From Sphaerolaimus hirsutus (Eukaryota; Nematoda; Chromadorea; Monhysterida; Sphaerolaimidae), in the NCBI GenBank assembly GCA_964036195.1, contig OZ038450.1:27902794-27966793 (forward strand): a stretch of DNA of 64,000 nt. The letters run 5' to 3'. Both the position numbers and the translations under genes were made by a program. The notes beneath the pieces were generated by a model. It was not told the origin of the DNA, did not search any database, and saw only the letters and a list, made by a program, of their open reading frames with translations. Numbering within the stretch: position 1 is the first letter of the stretch; each line of letters opens with the position of its first letter. This document shows, piece after piece, positions 1-12,844 of this stretch.

Positions 1-394
1 AGGAATTCGGGAACTAAAATATCAATAAAAAGTGCAGGGTGTATATAAATTAGATTTTCAAAACCATAAGGCGGGAAATTTCGGGCAAAAATTATTTAAA
101 ACTACAGAATATCATACGAAAAAGTACTGACATTAGACTACAGAAATGGCCAATGGACAAAGTTTTACATGATAATTAAATATTCCAAAAATGATCACTA
201 TTTCTACATTACTACAAAGTAGAAGATAAATGGATAACAGACTACTGTCCCAGAATGAAAAGATGGAAATACAATAGAAAATGTGAGTAACAGAAAGCAG
301 ATGCTATGAAAAATTATATTTAGCTCTCAAAAATAGGAAGACCGGTATCCAACCGACAACAGGATACCCCAGGAATTCTATGCACCGTATATCC

Positions 395-1035
395 ACAAAT
401 AAGACCCCAGGGGAGTTATTTTTTCGTCAGAGTTTTTGAGGGGGAGTTATTCAAGGGGAGAAGTTATTTTTTCCTCAGAAAAGTTGGTTTTAATTCATTG
501 GATGAATGCATTCTGTAAACTCATCCAATCCAAGTTGATGGATTCTCGATGGAACAAAGGAGTATTCCTCGAATAACCCCCCGGGGGTTTATTTTTTCAG
601 AGTGAAAATTTTGAGAGAAAAACGTGAAAAATGCAACAATAACCACCATTTATAAGTTTTTACAGCCTTATATAAGGATGTAGATGGTATAAACGATGTT
701 CTAACGTAACACAGTATATGTTTTGAACGTCTGTTATGCATTTCCCGGACCACAAATTCATAGTGCCCATTTTGGGGGGATGTATTTCGAGGGGGGGGGG
801 TATTTCGAGGAAATACGGTATATACACTGCGTACACGTATTTTATCTGCTGAAGCTGCCATACGTTAACATTCTTTTGCATTTTCATCGATCATTTTTGT
901 AGATCTCGTAGCATATTTCTAACCAAGAGTGGGCAGTTATTCGAGGGGGGTTATTCTTTCATCAGGGTTTTTGAGGGGGGATTTATTCTAGAGGGGTTAT
1001 TTGAGGGGGTCTTATTCGAGGATATACGGTATTTG
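395..1035. repeat. ACCGTATTTCCTCGAA-type G-rich repeat cluster
   Basis: Repeated ggggttattcgaggg and ttattttttcgtcag units, ending in ttcgaggaaatacggt-like tips. This is one of the commonest repeats in the window, with inverted tips reading ACCGTATTTCCTCGAA. Confidence 0.6.
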
Positions 1036-1466
1036 GTTTCTGTAACGATACTTTAAAAATTCTTCGAGAAAAAGCCATCTAAATTCCATGAATCACATTG
1101 CACAGGTGGTGGGAAGCTGTCAGAAATCTGAAGTGACAATTTACAGAAAATACTTATCGCTGGCGGCACAAAAATTATCCATGACACAACAATTTAAGCA
1201 GGGTTTCAGCAGATTTCAGCCATCTGAATGTCTCTATAGATAGCTGGACGATCTATAATCAATTTCAGAGTTTTTACCATTGTCATCAAATTAAAATGTG
1301 TTTTCCATCTATGCTGTGATAATTTCATAGTGATGATGACCAAATATGATAGAATTGACAAGTTCAATTATTGGGGTACACAAAAATTCGTTCAGCTGAA
1401 GCGATAGCCGAAAAATCTTTCTGAAACCCTGCATTTTGGAATAATCTTCTTAGGATTTTCACCTAT
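1036..1466. other. No gene seen
   Basis: AT-rich sequence with no coding signal, just outside the part of the inverted arm whose partner is in the window. Confidence 0.5.
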
Positions 1467-2248
1467 TTTAACCTATTAACGACAAATGATGGGTAAAAAT
1501 TCTTCAAATACTTGTACAATTTAAACAATAGAAAACACAACAATACATCATTTATGTAAATATGTATATAGCATCGCAATCGACAACCAATCAGTGACTT
1601 CATATATAAAAAAAGAAAAAACTCTGTTCTAATACAACAAACTCAGTAGGATTGATTTCATGGCTAAAATACAAATATTGAAGTGTTCCAAATTGACAAT
1701 TTACAGCCAAAATCAACCTCACTCAGCCACTAAAATCACCACAAAATGGCGCTAAGCACACTGAATTTTTGAGTTATGCGCCTGAACGTTTTTTTAGACG
1801 CGGAACTATTTATAATGCGAAAATAAAAAACCTCGCAAAAACAGTTTATGGAAATAAATTGGACTACATGCAAATTACTCAAAGAGCTGAAAATTGCTTT
1901 AAACTTTTTTGTGGTGGCATTTTATACAGAAATTAAAACTTTCAATAAGTTTAGTTCCGCAACCACAACTAAAAATGTTCGGACGTACAGTAACTGCGCA
2001 CGCTAGCTTACTAACACCAGTAACCTCAAATTTGAGTACTCATAAATCCGATTTGAACATATTTCAGTTGACTATTCAATCTTCAGTTCACGGAGTCTAA
2101 TAGCTAACTCAACTACATTCAAACCTGATTTACTGAGTACTCAATCTTGAGTTCACTTGAGTGAATAAACCAGCGCGCGCAGCGCCCTAAACCCAAAATC
2201 CCAGTGCGCGCAGCGCCGTCAACTCCCACTCATAAACCTCCATTCAAC

Positions 2249-4726
2249 CTACTTCACCCTCTCAACATAATTAGCTGGCAACATGCCACGTAGCCCAGTC
2301 CTTCTAATCGTACCTACCATCCAACCTTCGTCAACTGGTTGACAATCGACAATTAAATCACCCTCGACAAAAGTGACTTCGTCTGTGTCCGCGGCAGTGT
2401 AGTCGTAAATAGCTTGGAAAGTGGGCAAATGTTGTTGTTGTTGTTGTTGTTGTTGGGGGTGCATCGGGGGTGCGCCGCCTCTGGGGGCGCCGGAGGGGTA
2501 CCTGCGGGGGGGGGGGGGGGTTTGAGATTTGTTCCAGAATCAAGGACGTAGCCAGGGGGGGGGGGGCGGGGGGGGGCGGCCGCCCCCCCCTTCCCGGGTC
2601 GGACAAGAAAATATACCCGAAATGGTGCTTCCGTAAAGCGATTTTGTCGCCAGTCCGGAAAATTTTGCGCGCGAGCGCGCATTTCGGCGCCGCACAGTAT
2701 ATTTTAGTTATACCTGTGGTTTAGGACCAAAAAAGCACTGAAAATTCGCCCCCGTCGCTGTATATGTATGTAAAATACATACAAGTACAGCACTATTTGG
2801 CGCCAGTGCCAACGCCAATGGCGCCATGGCGTCGCGCCTACGAATGGCGCTGGCGCCATTCCTTTGCCACAGGGGTCAAATTTAGGGGGGGGGGGGGGCG
2901 CCGCCCCCCCCCCGTTCGCCGAGCTCCGTATACAATCCGCCCCCCCCGCTCAAAAATCCTGGCTACGTCCCTGTTCAGAATCATGTAGGGATTTAGAGTG
3001 TTACCAGTTCTCGAATGGGGGGATTATTTGAGACAATTCTGCAATCGCGACAGATGCATGGATTAAAAATTTGCATGGACATATGCATGGACGGTAATCC
3101 GTACATTACAATCTTACACTAACACTACATCTAATAAAAATACAGTAAAACGCCGCATTACCGGCAGAATGTTACCATAATTACTGAAGAAAGACATCTA
3201 AATTCTCATCAAAATAACACACAAAATCTACTAAAAACATTTTAACTACAAAATAATCCATCATTCAAATAACCCGCAGTCGATTTCATCTATCCATCAA
3301 AATTTCACCCCCCCCCCCCCAAAAAAAAAAGGGGGACCCCCTCACCTAGCAGCCTGCTGTGGACTGAGCGGGGGTTGTTGCTGTTGCCCCTGATAATTGT
3401 GCTGCTGCGGCTGCAAATTCGACGTGTTCAGGGCAAGCGGCGATCGTTGACATTTGATAGGGCAACATACATGACTTTTGACACTTTGCCATTTTACAGG
3501 GGATTTTATGACTATCGACCATTGGCATGACATTTTACATTTTACAGCACATTTGACATTTCACATGACTTTTAACACCTTGCATGACATTTTACATTTT
3601 ACAGGTGTTTCACCTGGTGCTGTTGTTGTTGTTGTTGATGTTGATGTTGCTGTGCTTGTTGCAGTTGAGTCGCCGCGCTGCTTCCGCGCCCGTGAACTGG
3701 GTCGTAGTCGGCTATCGAGCCGACCGGCCGCTGACCCACCGGAACTGGGGCGGTTTTTAGAAATTTAGAGTTTTTGAAAAAGATTTTTTTAAAGTAAGTA
3801 GTAAATCGCACGTAGGTAAATAAACCAAACCGATGTAGTCCTGGTTGCAGACTGGTAATGTATATTTTTAGGGGTTACACAAGCAGGGGCCATTCTTGGC
3901 TTTTTTTGCCATTGACAAAACCAATGTGATAAAATATATGCATATAACTGTACACACTGAATGGTATCGTTTTGGAAGGGGGTACCCTAACGCCCCAGAT
4001 GGCGAAATGTCAAAATCTAAACCAGACGTCAATAACCTTTAAAAAATGCCAACAAAAAATCAAACATACCTGGACCGCCCTGTTCCGTGGAATAAATCAA
4101 GGTCGCTTGTTGTTGCCGCGCAGAATATGGAGAAAAGCCATTTGCATTGTCGACTCCGCCCACTGGGTGGAAAATGGAAAATTTAAATTGAATTTGAAAT
4201 TTAAGGGCGCGATAATGCAACAGATTGATTGTGTGCATTTTACTTTTTATAGATCTATTTCATGGTGGAAGTTGTTTCTTGAGACATATTCTTTAAGCGA
4301 AAACCATCCATTAACGACAATAAAAATTATACTTGCCGATAAATTAGTAAGGACCACCTGCAAATCCTCAATAAAACACTGAATACAAACTAAAATAACG
4401 AAAAAAAGTGCAAAAACACACCCAAACGGGGATGGCCGGGGTTTTTTCAAAGGGTTTTCATAAAACCCTTTTTGAAAAAAAGCTTTTTTAAACCCAGGTC
4501 ATTGGAAAAAAAACTCTCCCATCCCTAATCCCAATAAATTTTTTTTAAACTCACCCATTTCCATCGGTGGCCTAGTCTTTTCCATATCTAATTTTCTTTC
4601 CATTTCGTGATGATACGCGGCCTGGGAAACAACGCGCATATTACTCAAATGTCTGGTTGTTTCTGGGTCATCCACAACATCTGTTTTCTTCCCTTTCATT
4701 CGTTCGAAATCGGCATGGTAGTGAGC
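2249..4726 (-). pseudogene. Lasp: Partial inverted copy of Lasp, exons 4-8
   Basis: On the minus strand exons 4 to 8 lie at 4726-4555, 4162-4070, 3744-3614, 3446-3346 and 2501-2249. Coding sequence is nearly identical to the right-hand gene, with two fewer glutamines before the SH3. No LIM or first-nebulin exon is found upstream on this strand, because homology to the right arm stops near 9202, inside what would be intron 3. Exon 7 lacks its acceptor: the right copy reads cttacag-ATGCGATCG, whereas here repeat sequence ending atgtcaa joins directly to CGATCG, a deletion of roughly 190 bp. As assembled it cannot make full-length Lasp. It could be a broken duplicate or part of a second haplotype joined in reverse. 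Confidence 0.8.
2541..2973 (-). mobile_element. Non-autonomous hAT-like element, CAGGGACGTAGCC family
   Basis: The termini are CAAGGACGTAGCCAGG and CCTGGCTACGTCCCTG. It is flanked by 8-bp duplications TCCAGAAT and TTCAGAAT (one mismatch). The right arm has no element at this site. The interior holds G-runs, a GGCGCCA-rich block and GCGCGAGCGCGC. Confidence 0.85.
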
Positions 4727-5797
4727 CTGGGGGGGGGGGGTTAATTGAGTTGACATTTTTGGCTCAGTTCCAGGGAAATGTGTTCTAGCATGGAGAGCTT
4801 TCCAATCAATTTTGGTTTAAGACATGTAATTGCATTTATTGTCGTTGGCCCTGGAATTCTATTTAGTGTAGAATTCTATTTCTAATCAATGTATATATTT
4901 TTATTTATGTTCCCTGAGTTTCATGATGTGATTCAGCCCCCATGTTGCAACAAAAATGCATCACAAAAATTCTCAAATATACACAGTCATAACACATCAC
5001 TTGTTAAAGAAATTGATCATAAAAGGACACTGATGTTACAAAAACCAAGTGTCTTTCAAATACCTTCATGAATGTGTCTTTATGAATAGCATAAGAATAT
5101 GCCACATAAAAGTTTTCTTTTGGGCTGGATGTAAAAAAATGTGTGGTAAGAAAAGTGTTGTGAATGGTTCACAGTCATTTCTTCAAATGTTTTTAAGCAA
5201 GTGTGCAAAATATTGAAATATGCTTGAAGATTGTTTAAAAATTTAGTATTATTAAATTATTATCATTCAAGTATTATTCATTTACATTAAAGTTTGAGGT
5301 TTCATTTCTTTTATGATAGTTTTTTTTGACAAACTTCCATTTCTGCACACTTTCTGTAAAAATAAGCTGTGATGTTTGTAATAAAATTTGGTCAATGTGC
5401 TAATTTTATTCACCTAACAGGGTTTTCGTTTTTACATTCTCAATTACATTTGGCTTGTTTTAATGCAGTGATAAAATGACGCTATCATCTATAAATAATC
5501 TCCTGTTTTATTTGGCTGAATTAATATAGTGGTGATAACGGGGTTTTTTTTGTTTAAACCTGGAACACGACAAGGGCTTAGAACTTTCAAGGAATAGAAT
5601 TTTTTTGCAAATTGACATTTGCACACGTAAATATCATAGTTTTTTCACACACTAATATACTGGATGAACAGAAAGCGACACAGTAAATGATACCATATTT
5701 GGATGAATAAAATCACGTAAATTTTTTCGCCCAAAATTAAATAGAAGTGGGAGCAATGTTATGTGCCTGAAACAATTTAATGTCTGTTCGTTTCTTC

Positions 5798-6226
5798 CAG
5801 GGACGTAGCCAGGATTTTTGAGCGGGGGGGGGCGGATTGTATACGGAGCTCGGCGAACGGGGGGGGGCGGCACCCCCCCCCTAAATTTAACCCCTGTTGT
5901 AAAGGAATTGCGCCTTGGCGACGCCATTCGTAGGCGCGACGCCATGGCGCCAATGGCGTTGGCATTGGCGCCAAATAGTGCTGTACTTGTATGTATTTTA
6001 CATACATATACAGCGACGGGGGCGAATTTTCAGTGCTTTTTTGGTCCTAAACCACAGGTATAACTAAAATATACTGTGCGGCGCCGAAATGCGCGCTTGC
6101 GCGCAACATTTTTCCGGACTGGCGACAAAATCGCTTTAAGGAAGCACCATTTCGGGTATATTTTCTTGTCCGACCCGGGAAGGGGGGGGGGCGGCCGCCC
6201 CCCTGCCCCCCCTGGCTACGTCCTTG
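5798..6226 (+). mobile_element. Non-autonomous hAT-like element, CAGGGACGTAGCC family
   Basis: Begins CAGGGACGTAGCCAGG, ends GGCTACGTCCTTG, flanked by GTTTCTTC and GTTTATTC. The right inverted arm is uninterrupted here (gttcgtttattcag), so this insertion is specific to the left copy. Confidence 0.85.
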
Positions 6227-6756
6227 GTTTATTCAGATGGAATATGGTAGATTTCATTGTAAGGTGTGGCGTCAGTAGACGGTTAAATAATTCGCCCCAT
6301 TTGAGATTCGCACCCCTCCACACAAACAAAACAAAAGCAAACAAAAAAGACAAATATTTAGTCCCAACTTCCTATAACACTTCAACGGAATCATTGCTTT
6401 ATTTACGATTATAAATATTACTTTCTCCCAGTGCCAAACCGCAATCATATTTATGCAATTGAAATTCGACAAAATAAAACCCTTGAAAACACGGGCCGCA
6501 AGTGTGTCACGCATGTTTTCCCATGGTTAAATGTGTAGTAATAGTGTTGGGAAGCGCCGAGAAAATGGCGCCAAAAGTGTGACAGTCACAATTTCGTGAA
6601 ATCAAGTTCAAACATAAATGATTACAATTAACTTCAACTATTAACTTTTTGGTATTTATGTCTCCCAATTTTTTGATAAAAATAATTAATAAATGAAACT
6701 ATAAATCAAGTTTTCCTCAAAATCTGCATTTAAAACATTGGTGTCTCTCATAAATA

Positions 6757-7620
6757 TACCGTATTTCCCTGAAAAAAACCCAGGGGGCTTATTTTTTAGA
6801 GAGTGGAAATTGTGAGGGGGTATTTCAAGGGGGGCTTATTCGAGGGGTGGGGAGTTATTATTTCATCAGAAATTTTCATGAAATTCATATCCTGAAAATA
6901 ATATGAAAATGTACTCTCAAATTCTCACACTTACATTCAATCAAGTTCAATCATTTTCAACATGACCTAAAAGTGGTGTAAGAGAAAGAACAACTACCAT
7001 ATTTCCTCGAAATACCCCCCCCCCCCTTAAAAATGAGCACTGAGAATTTGTGGTCCGGGAAATGCATAACAGACATTCAATACACTTACTAAGTTACGTT
7101 GGAACATTGTTATACCCAGGGGTCTCCAAGATTTTGGCCTTCGCGGGGGCTGGATAGATAGCAAATCACTCGTCCGGAGGGATAGATAGCTGAAAAATTT
7201 TTCTGGGGGGGGGCTGGGGGGGGGCTTGGGGGGGGGGGCTCGCGGGGGCAAAATATATAGGCTTTTTCAGTGCATAGGAGGCCGAAAGGGGAAAAAATCA
7301 CTAATAATCGGTTAAAAGTGTTCAAAAGTAGGTTTAAAATGGCTAAAAACAGGCATATAACCATGCATATAGCCGGAGAGCACACTTTTGAAGGTGAAAA
7401 ACTATAAAAAGGTGCGAAAATTGGCGATTTTGAGCGAAAATTGGGGCAAAATTTCTCAATAACCACTCTAGATAGATAGATAGCTAAGGCTGTAAAAACT
7501 TATAAATGGTGGTTATTGTTGCATTTCTTGTTATGGTTATTGTTGCACGTTTTTCTCTCAAAATTTTCACTCTGAAAAAAATAAACCCCCTGGGGGGAAT
7601 TCGAGGAAATACGGTAAATA
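6757..7620. repeat. Repeat cluster in left arm
   Basis: Holds ACCGTATTTCC-type pieces (6757-7030, 7565-7620) and a fragment of the CAGGGGTCTCCAAG element (about 7118-7480) with gatagatagatagct motifs. No gene. Confidence 0.55.
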
Positions 7621-9202
7621 TTAAATTTCACCAAACCATCATGCACCAATTACACCATGGCGTTTTGATAAAATCGCGCCATAGGAATAAACGCCAAAAA
7701 ATGGCACGAGCGCCATGGCGTAATTCCATCGCTATCCAGATTCCAGATACCCTTTCACATTCCTGGTGAACTTTACCATTCCGCGACAGAAACGTTTCCG
7801 CAATTTTTTGAAGGTTCCCTGCCCCGTTAAATTTCAACGTTTCACAGATAACGTCGCAGCATACGCTGGTTTACTGACACCAGTAAACTCAAAATTAAGT
7901 ACTCATAATCTTTGAATGTATTTCAGTTTGCTTTTTATCTCCAGTTGACGGAAATTGAAAAACAAACCCAAAATGAAAACTCAAATACGTTCAAAGTTCA
8001 TTTGAGTACTCAATTTGAGTATACTGGTGTTAGTAAACTAGTGTGCCAAACGTCAATATGTAGGTTCCATTTTCAAATGATAACGCGACCGCCAAGTGAA
8101 TGTAAAAATGGTGAAACCATAAAATTTTATTGATGTTGGCGCTGTGATTAATACGAATGCAAACAGCGGAATTGCGGTTTTTAAATTTCGCAAACGGTAC
8201 AGGAACATTTTGTTGACGTTTCCAGTGACGACACATTTACAGTTGACGGTTCAAATTTCGGAAACTGATAAATTAGCTGAGAACGCATTTGGGTTTACCA
8301 ATCTAATGAGTTCGTCAACTGTTGTTTACGGAGATCGAAAACGATTCATTCTGGTAAACTTTTGCGTTTAAGACAGAATTACGAAACATACGAAATTTCG
8401 GCCGTATACTGTTTTAAAGCCAGTTTATGAATTTTAAAATGGTAGCTGTCACCTGCAAATTGGGTTCAAACGGGATCCCGATCAGAAGCCAGGAAAAAAA
8501 GTTCATGTTTTTCAAGTACCCACATTTGAAAATGCCCGTCCCGTCAAAAATGTATAGAACCCTAACTATAGACTTGCATTGACATAAACACTAAAAACAT
8601 TGAAAAATCAATTATTTATTCTGACAAATGAGCAACATTTTCATTTGCAGATGAAACGAGTGCATTTTGAGTAGCTTCGCAGCGACGGGAATTATAAATT
8701 GACGCCCATTTTTATATTTTCTTGTTACATTTCGTCCGAAAAAATTGCGAAAATGTCCCCGAAAATGTCCCATCATCAAATGCCTGCTCAAATTTGATGA
8801 GTCAAAACATTTTAGATGCATTTATTTTATCCCCTTTTCACACTAAGTGAAAACCTACACCGCCCACATAAATATGTATGCAAACAGCTGACAAATAGTC
8901 ATCAAACAAGACAATTTACACTTTTTTACAATCGCATAAATATGTATATGTGCTGATTCAAAGCTGAAACTCGGAGAAAGGTTATAGCTTTTGCGGTTTT
9001 TATTTGAGCTCGGAAATGCATTTCTACTTTTTGAGAACGCGTGAAGAATAACGGTTGTAATCATTTGCGGAATGAAATGGGCGGCTTAGCTTAAAACGAA
9101 AATTTGAAACTGGGATATTGAGCCGAAACACTGAAAAGAAAATTTGCAACGAATTATCGAGAAATTTTTTTTCAAAATCAACTTGTGACTAGAATGAAAG
9201 AT

Positions 9203-9367
9203 CAGGGCCGTATCCAGGGGGGGGCGGGGGGGGGGGGGCTGCAGCCCCCTCCCTTCCCGGGGCGAGACCAGAAAGTGACCAGAAAATGCGACTTTTTCAA
9301 CGTCAGCGTAAAAAATAAGGTACTATCATCATTCGCGAATTCTTCACCAGATATAAGGTACTATCAT
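9203..9367 (+). mobile_element. Truncated CAGGGCCGTATCC element abutting the gap
   Basis: Starts CAGGGCCGTATCCAGG followed by a G-run and gcagcccc, like the hAT-like family above. The far end is lost in the N gap. Confidence 0.6.
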
Positions 9368-9567
9368 NNNNNNNNNNNNNNNNNNNNNNNNNNNNNNNNN
9401 NNNNNNNNNNNNNNNNNNNNNNNNNNNNNNNNNNNNNNNNNNNNNNNNNNNNNNNNNNNNNNNNNNNNNNNNNNNNNNNNNNNNNNNNNNNNNNNNNNNN
9501 NNNNNNNNNNNNNNNNNNNNNNNNNNNNNNNNNNNNNNNNNNNNNNNNNNNNNNNNNNNNNNNNNNN
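9368..9567. other. Assembly gap, 200 N
   Basis: Exactly 200 N, a typical arbitrary scaffold gap size. It lies 165 bases past the last base of inverted-arm homology. The motif ataaggtactatcat occurs twice just before it. Confidence 0.99.
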
Positions 9568-10243
9568 AAATAACGTAGCGACAGTCTAACTAACATATCA
9601 TACGTTAAAACAACGCGTGCCAACAACTCAAATAGGCGAAAATACAGCCAATACGACCAAGTGAACAATCGGAAGCGCTAAATGAAAATACAATACGTAG
9701 TAAAATCATGTGAACGTGGCACGTAAGGGACCGCGACGTAAGCAGTCCCCTGTGCCACTAAGCGTTTACATACATAAAAATGCGCAGTAACAATAATAGA
9801 GCATTTGGTATCAATATAGGTTTTGAGGTTTGTTTCATTAGTCCAGAAGTGAGATCTAAGTGAAGATATATACTCATAGTATCAATAATCAGAGAGTATC
9901 AAGTTCACCAGTTTACTGAAGATTGTACCATGTTATCTTGACAGGAAAGAGCCAGCACTCTGCCCCCCCTTCCACCTTCGATGCTCTACGCGAGCCTTCG
10001 GTAGGGAGGAAATATATTGGTACAAAAGAGGTAGATGTTGAAGAACGATGGGCCATAGCACGCAAAGTGACTACTGCTAGTGAGTGAGCTAACATGAGAA
10101 TAAAACAGGTTAAAACCACTACTAGTGCCTATAATGGTCCACAAAGTTCCAACATATGTTTATCCAAATCTCGTATTTTCCTGCTAAAAGTAGCTCTCGC
10201 AGCTTGACAGGTTGAAGATTCCAAGAGACGCCTAAGATCGATT

Positions 10244-11242
10244 TTAGCCTTTTTGTCGCAGCCTTCTGCACAGCAGCCTTTCTTCAATGACCGCAATGTC
10301 TCCGTCCTCCAAGCAATTGTTGTTGTGCCTAACCCCCAGCTTATAATCCAAAAGTGTCGTTGTAACATGCACATATTGCAAATAGCACTTTTGATTGTCA
10401 TATGTCGATTCGAGTGCATCTACAAATCGTTTTGGATAGCCGAAATGGGTCAATTTCCTCCAGAGTCTATCACGCGGAACTCTGTTGAATGCTTTTACCG
10501 CATCAACAAAACAACATGAGAGTTTTCTGCCGCTTGACAAACATCCTTGGATTATGATGTGGTTATCGGTCGTTCGTCTGTGTTTGCGAAAGCCGCCTTG
10601 CATGTCACCAAATCCATTGCAGTTTTTGAAGGCTGTCAGAAGACGTTTGTTTAGGACACTACAGTACAATTTCAAAATACTACATTGTAGTCCTATTGTT
10701 CGGTAATTGTTCACGTCACTCTTTGAGCCCTTTTTGTGTAGCAGTATCAGCTTGCAGGTTTTTGCTTCCGATGGTATTTCCCCCCCGTGAAACCACCTGT
10801 TGAAAATAGAAAGTAATATCTCCAACAGGTGGTTGCCGGGGGTTTGTAGCATCTTGTGTGAAATCCCTGTTGTCCCGCTTGATTTTCTCAGCTTTAGTGT
10901 CCGGCATGCAGCACTTACCTCTCCCAGGGTCAAGTCATGGTGCAGGTACGATTTGTCTTTAGACATAATCGCATTGTGGAGACAGCTGTCGTCTACAATG
11001 TCTGCACTCATCGGGTTCGGACATTGTATTCTGTTCCAGAACTCAACTAATATCTTCTGTAAGTCCTGGATTGACGCAGCAACCTCGCCTGAGTTGAGTC
11101 GTAGCATCGCATATTTAATCCCTGGTTCCCGGAAGCGCTTTGCCAGTTTGTACAGGTCCGTTTCCATACCCAAGCTCTCCAATTCCTTATCCAGTGACCG
11201 CTTCATTCTGTCCCTTTTTGCATCAGACTCTGCCACCAACAT
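10244..11242 (-). pseudogene. LINE reverse transcriptase, internally deleted
   Basis: Has a LILLHKKGSKSDVNNYRTIG region, QGGFRKHRRTTDN and FVDAVKAFNRVPRDRLW, corresponding to RT motifs up to the first catalytic aspartate. Past YDNQKCYLQY the expected segment with the second catalytic pair (usually DD) is missing. The frame then shifts to a tail encoded at 10129-10419 ending HMLELCGPL. Not active. Confidence 0.8.
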
Positions 11243-11311
11243 TTTCGCTTTTTCCTTTAACTTTATTGTTTTGAATTCCTCGTACAGGATCTTACCTTCA
11301 TGGAGACGTCG

Positions 11312-11692
11312 TCATAATCTGTTAATTTCTCGTTTTGCTGACCAAATTGTCCGTTGTGTTTTTGAAGCAGAAGGTTCTCTCATTTTCTTGCTGAAGTGCT
11401 CAACTCCAACTTGCTTCATTGTGGCGTGCAGGTCATGGTAGGAATCAATTGCATCGCCTTCTGATGCAAGAAGTTCCTCCAGTTTGGCTGAGAATTTCAT
11501 CAAGTCGTCTTTCCCCTGCACTAGCCATTTTGGCGTATTTTTGATGTCACGTAGCGGAACATGTCGCATCTGCAGTAATAAATGGAGAGTGTAGTGATCG
11601 GAAAGTAACGACCTACCACCCTCTCCATTCGATAGATGCAGTGTGTACTCGTGAGCTTTTGCTGCATCCAGCAGGGCCAGGTCGAGTAGCAT
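11312..11692 (-). pseudogene. LINE endonuclease C-terminus, frameshifted
   Basis: Contains LLSDHYTLHL, the catalytic SDH region of the endonuclease, followed by a linker with LVQGKDDLMKFSAKLEELL. It continues the upstream frame after the break. Confidence 0.75.
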
Positions 11693-11722
11693 CTTACTAG
11701 CTCCGGACTCGTACGTCCACCA

Positions 11723-12556
11723 CTACAAAGCCTTTTTGTTACAAATCTCTAAACTATCGGCATCTATCCAGCCTCTGACAAGATGTCCAACCTTATTTAT
11801 CTCTGGCCGGTTGCCCCGCACTCCTAAATTATCACTCCCTATGTGACCGTTGAAATCGCCCAGTATGATCACTTCGTCACCAGTGCTGTCAAAGGCCAGC
11901 TTTTGTTTGTGTAGTCCATCGAGTGTTGACATGTTTTCGTGTAGGTACCCAACATCACGGCTTACTTTTCCATGATCATGAAGGTACACTATCATTACAT
12001 GCACTTTTGTACCATTGTCAGTGTCGAACCCTACTGAGAGGACCGCATTTGTTTTGTCGAGGAAGTCACTACCGTCTACCATGGCATGAAGAGATTTCCT
12101 TGCAAACAGTAATAGACCGCCCGTTTCCCTCGCTCCGGTTTTCTTATGTTTAGCAAACGTGTCGAAATTGTTTACGCTGATTATCTCCGCGTTATTTGTT
12201 GTATTCGTTTCTACCAAGCCCAAAATATCATCCAAGGTTTTGTTCATGATTTCCGCTAGTTCTTGTTGCTTGTGTTTGATCGAGTGTACATTTTGGTATG
12301 TAACAGCAATACATTTATTACTGTTCTCGGCAGAATGATGGAATTTTTCCGAATACCCACCTATGGCTGTGCCGTGTTGTTGATGTGACTTGCCGAAGCC
12401 ACATCTTGTCGATTGTCTGTTACCGAGCCCGGAGCTCTCTGGCTGCTGGAGGGCGCCCATCTGCCCCCGAATCAAGGGAGCATTAGGGCCCCCTCCACCA
12501 GCGGAGACGCCTATAGTGAGACTACGGGGCATCTGGCTCTTTCCTGTCATCAGCAA
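11723..12556 (-). pseudogene. LINE AP endonuclease domain
   Basis: The 277-residue frame contains TYQNVHSIKHKQQELAEIM, LGLVETN and VIILGDFNGHIGSDN, the conserved N, E and GDFN sites of exonuclease-endonuclease-phosphatase proteins. The final SDHYTLHL motif lies in another frame at 11312-11692, so the domain is split by a frameshift near 11700. Confidence 0.85.
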
Positions 12557-12844
12557 AAAAAAGAATCAGATTATTTCCGTTTACTGTCACAGTTTTAAAC
12601 ATTTTCACGTCACCGGTCAGCACTGCGTAGCTCAAAAGGATTGTCTTTGTCACACGTCGCGCGATACGGACACAGAAGTAATGCATCCCGTACCAGTGTG
12701 GAGTGTAAATAACGGTTGAAATAGTCAACGCTATTATGACATCAAGTGTTGCGCTTAACATTGGGAAAGTGCCTATGAAAAACACGCTGAAGTAAAGCAT
12801 GTTTATGATAGATGTTTTCCCATACTCACCGCACGAGCTACTCC

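Larger units (their letters stand above)
1467..9202. repeat. Left arm of large inverted duplication
   Basis: This arm is the reverse complement of about 57440-64000, diverged by indels, G-run length and transposon insertions. It carries Lasp exons 4-8. Arm-specific insertions include the CAGGGACGTAGCC elements at 2541-2973 and 5798-6226. Homology ends exactly where another such element starts (9203), followed by the N gap. The right arm runs off the window, so the outer end is not visible. Confidence 0.88.
10129..12556 (-). mobile_element. Degraded non-LTR retrotransposon (LINE), ORF2
   Basis: On the minus strand an AP-type endonuclease (from 12556) is followed by a reverse transcriptase (to about 10129). 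It is a LINE of the endonuclease-plus-RT class; the clade is not determined. It is broken by frameshifts near 11700 and 11290 and by an internal deletion in the RT. No poly-A tail or target duplication was found. Confidence 0.85.

Noticed and set aside
2353..2682. Proline-rich open frames over G-runs
   Set aside because: Shadow frames of the Lasp SH3 exon and the adjacent transposon, driven by C/G runs.
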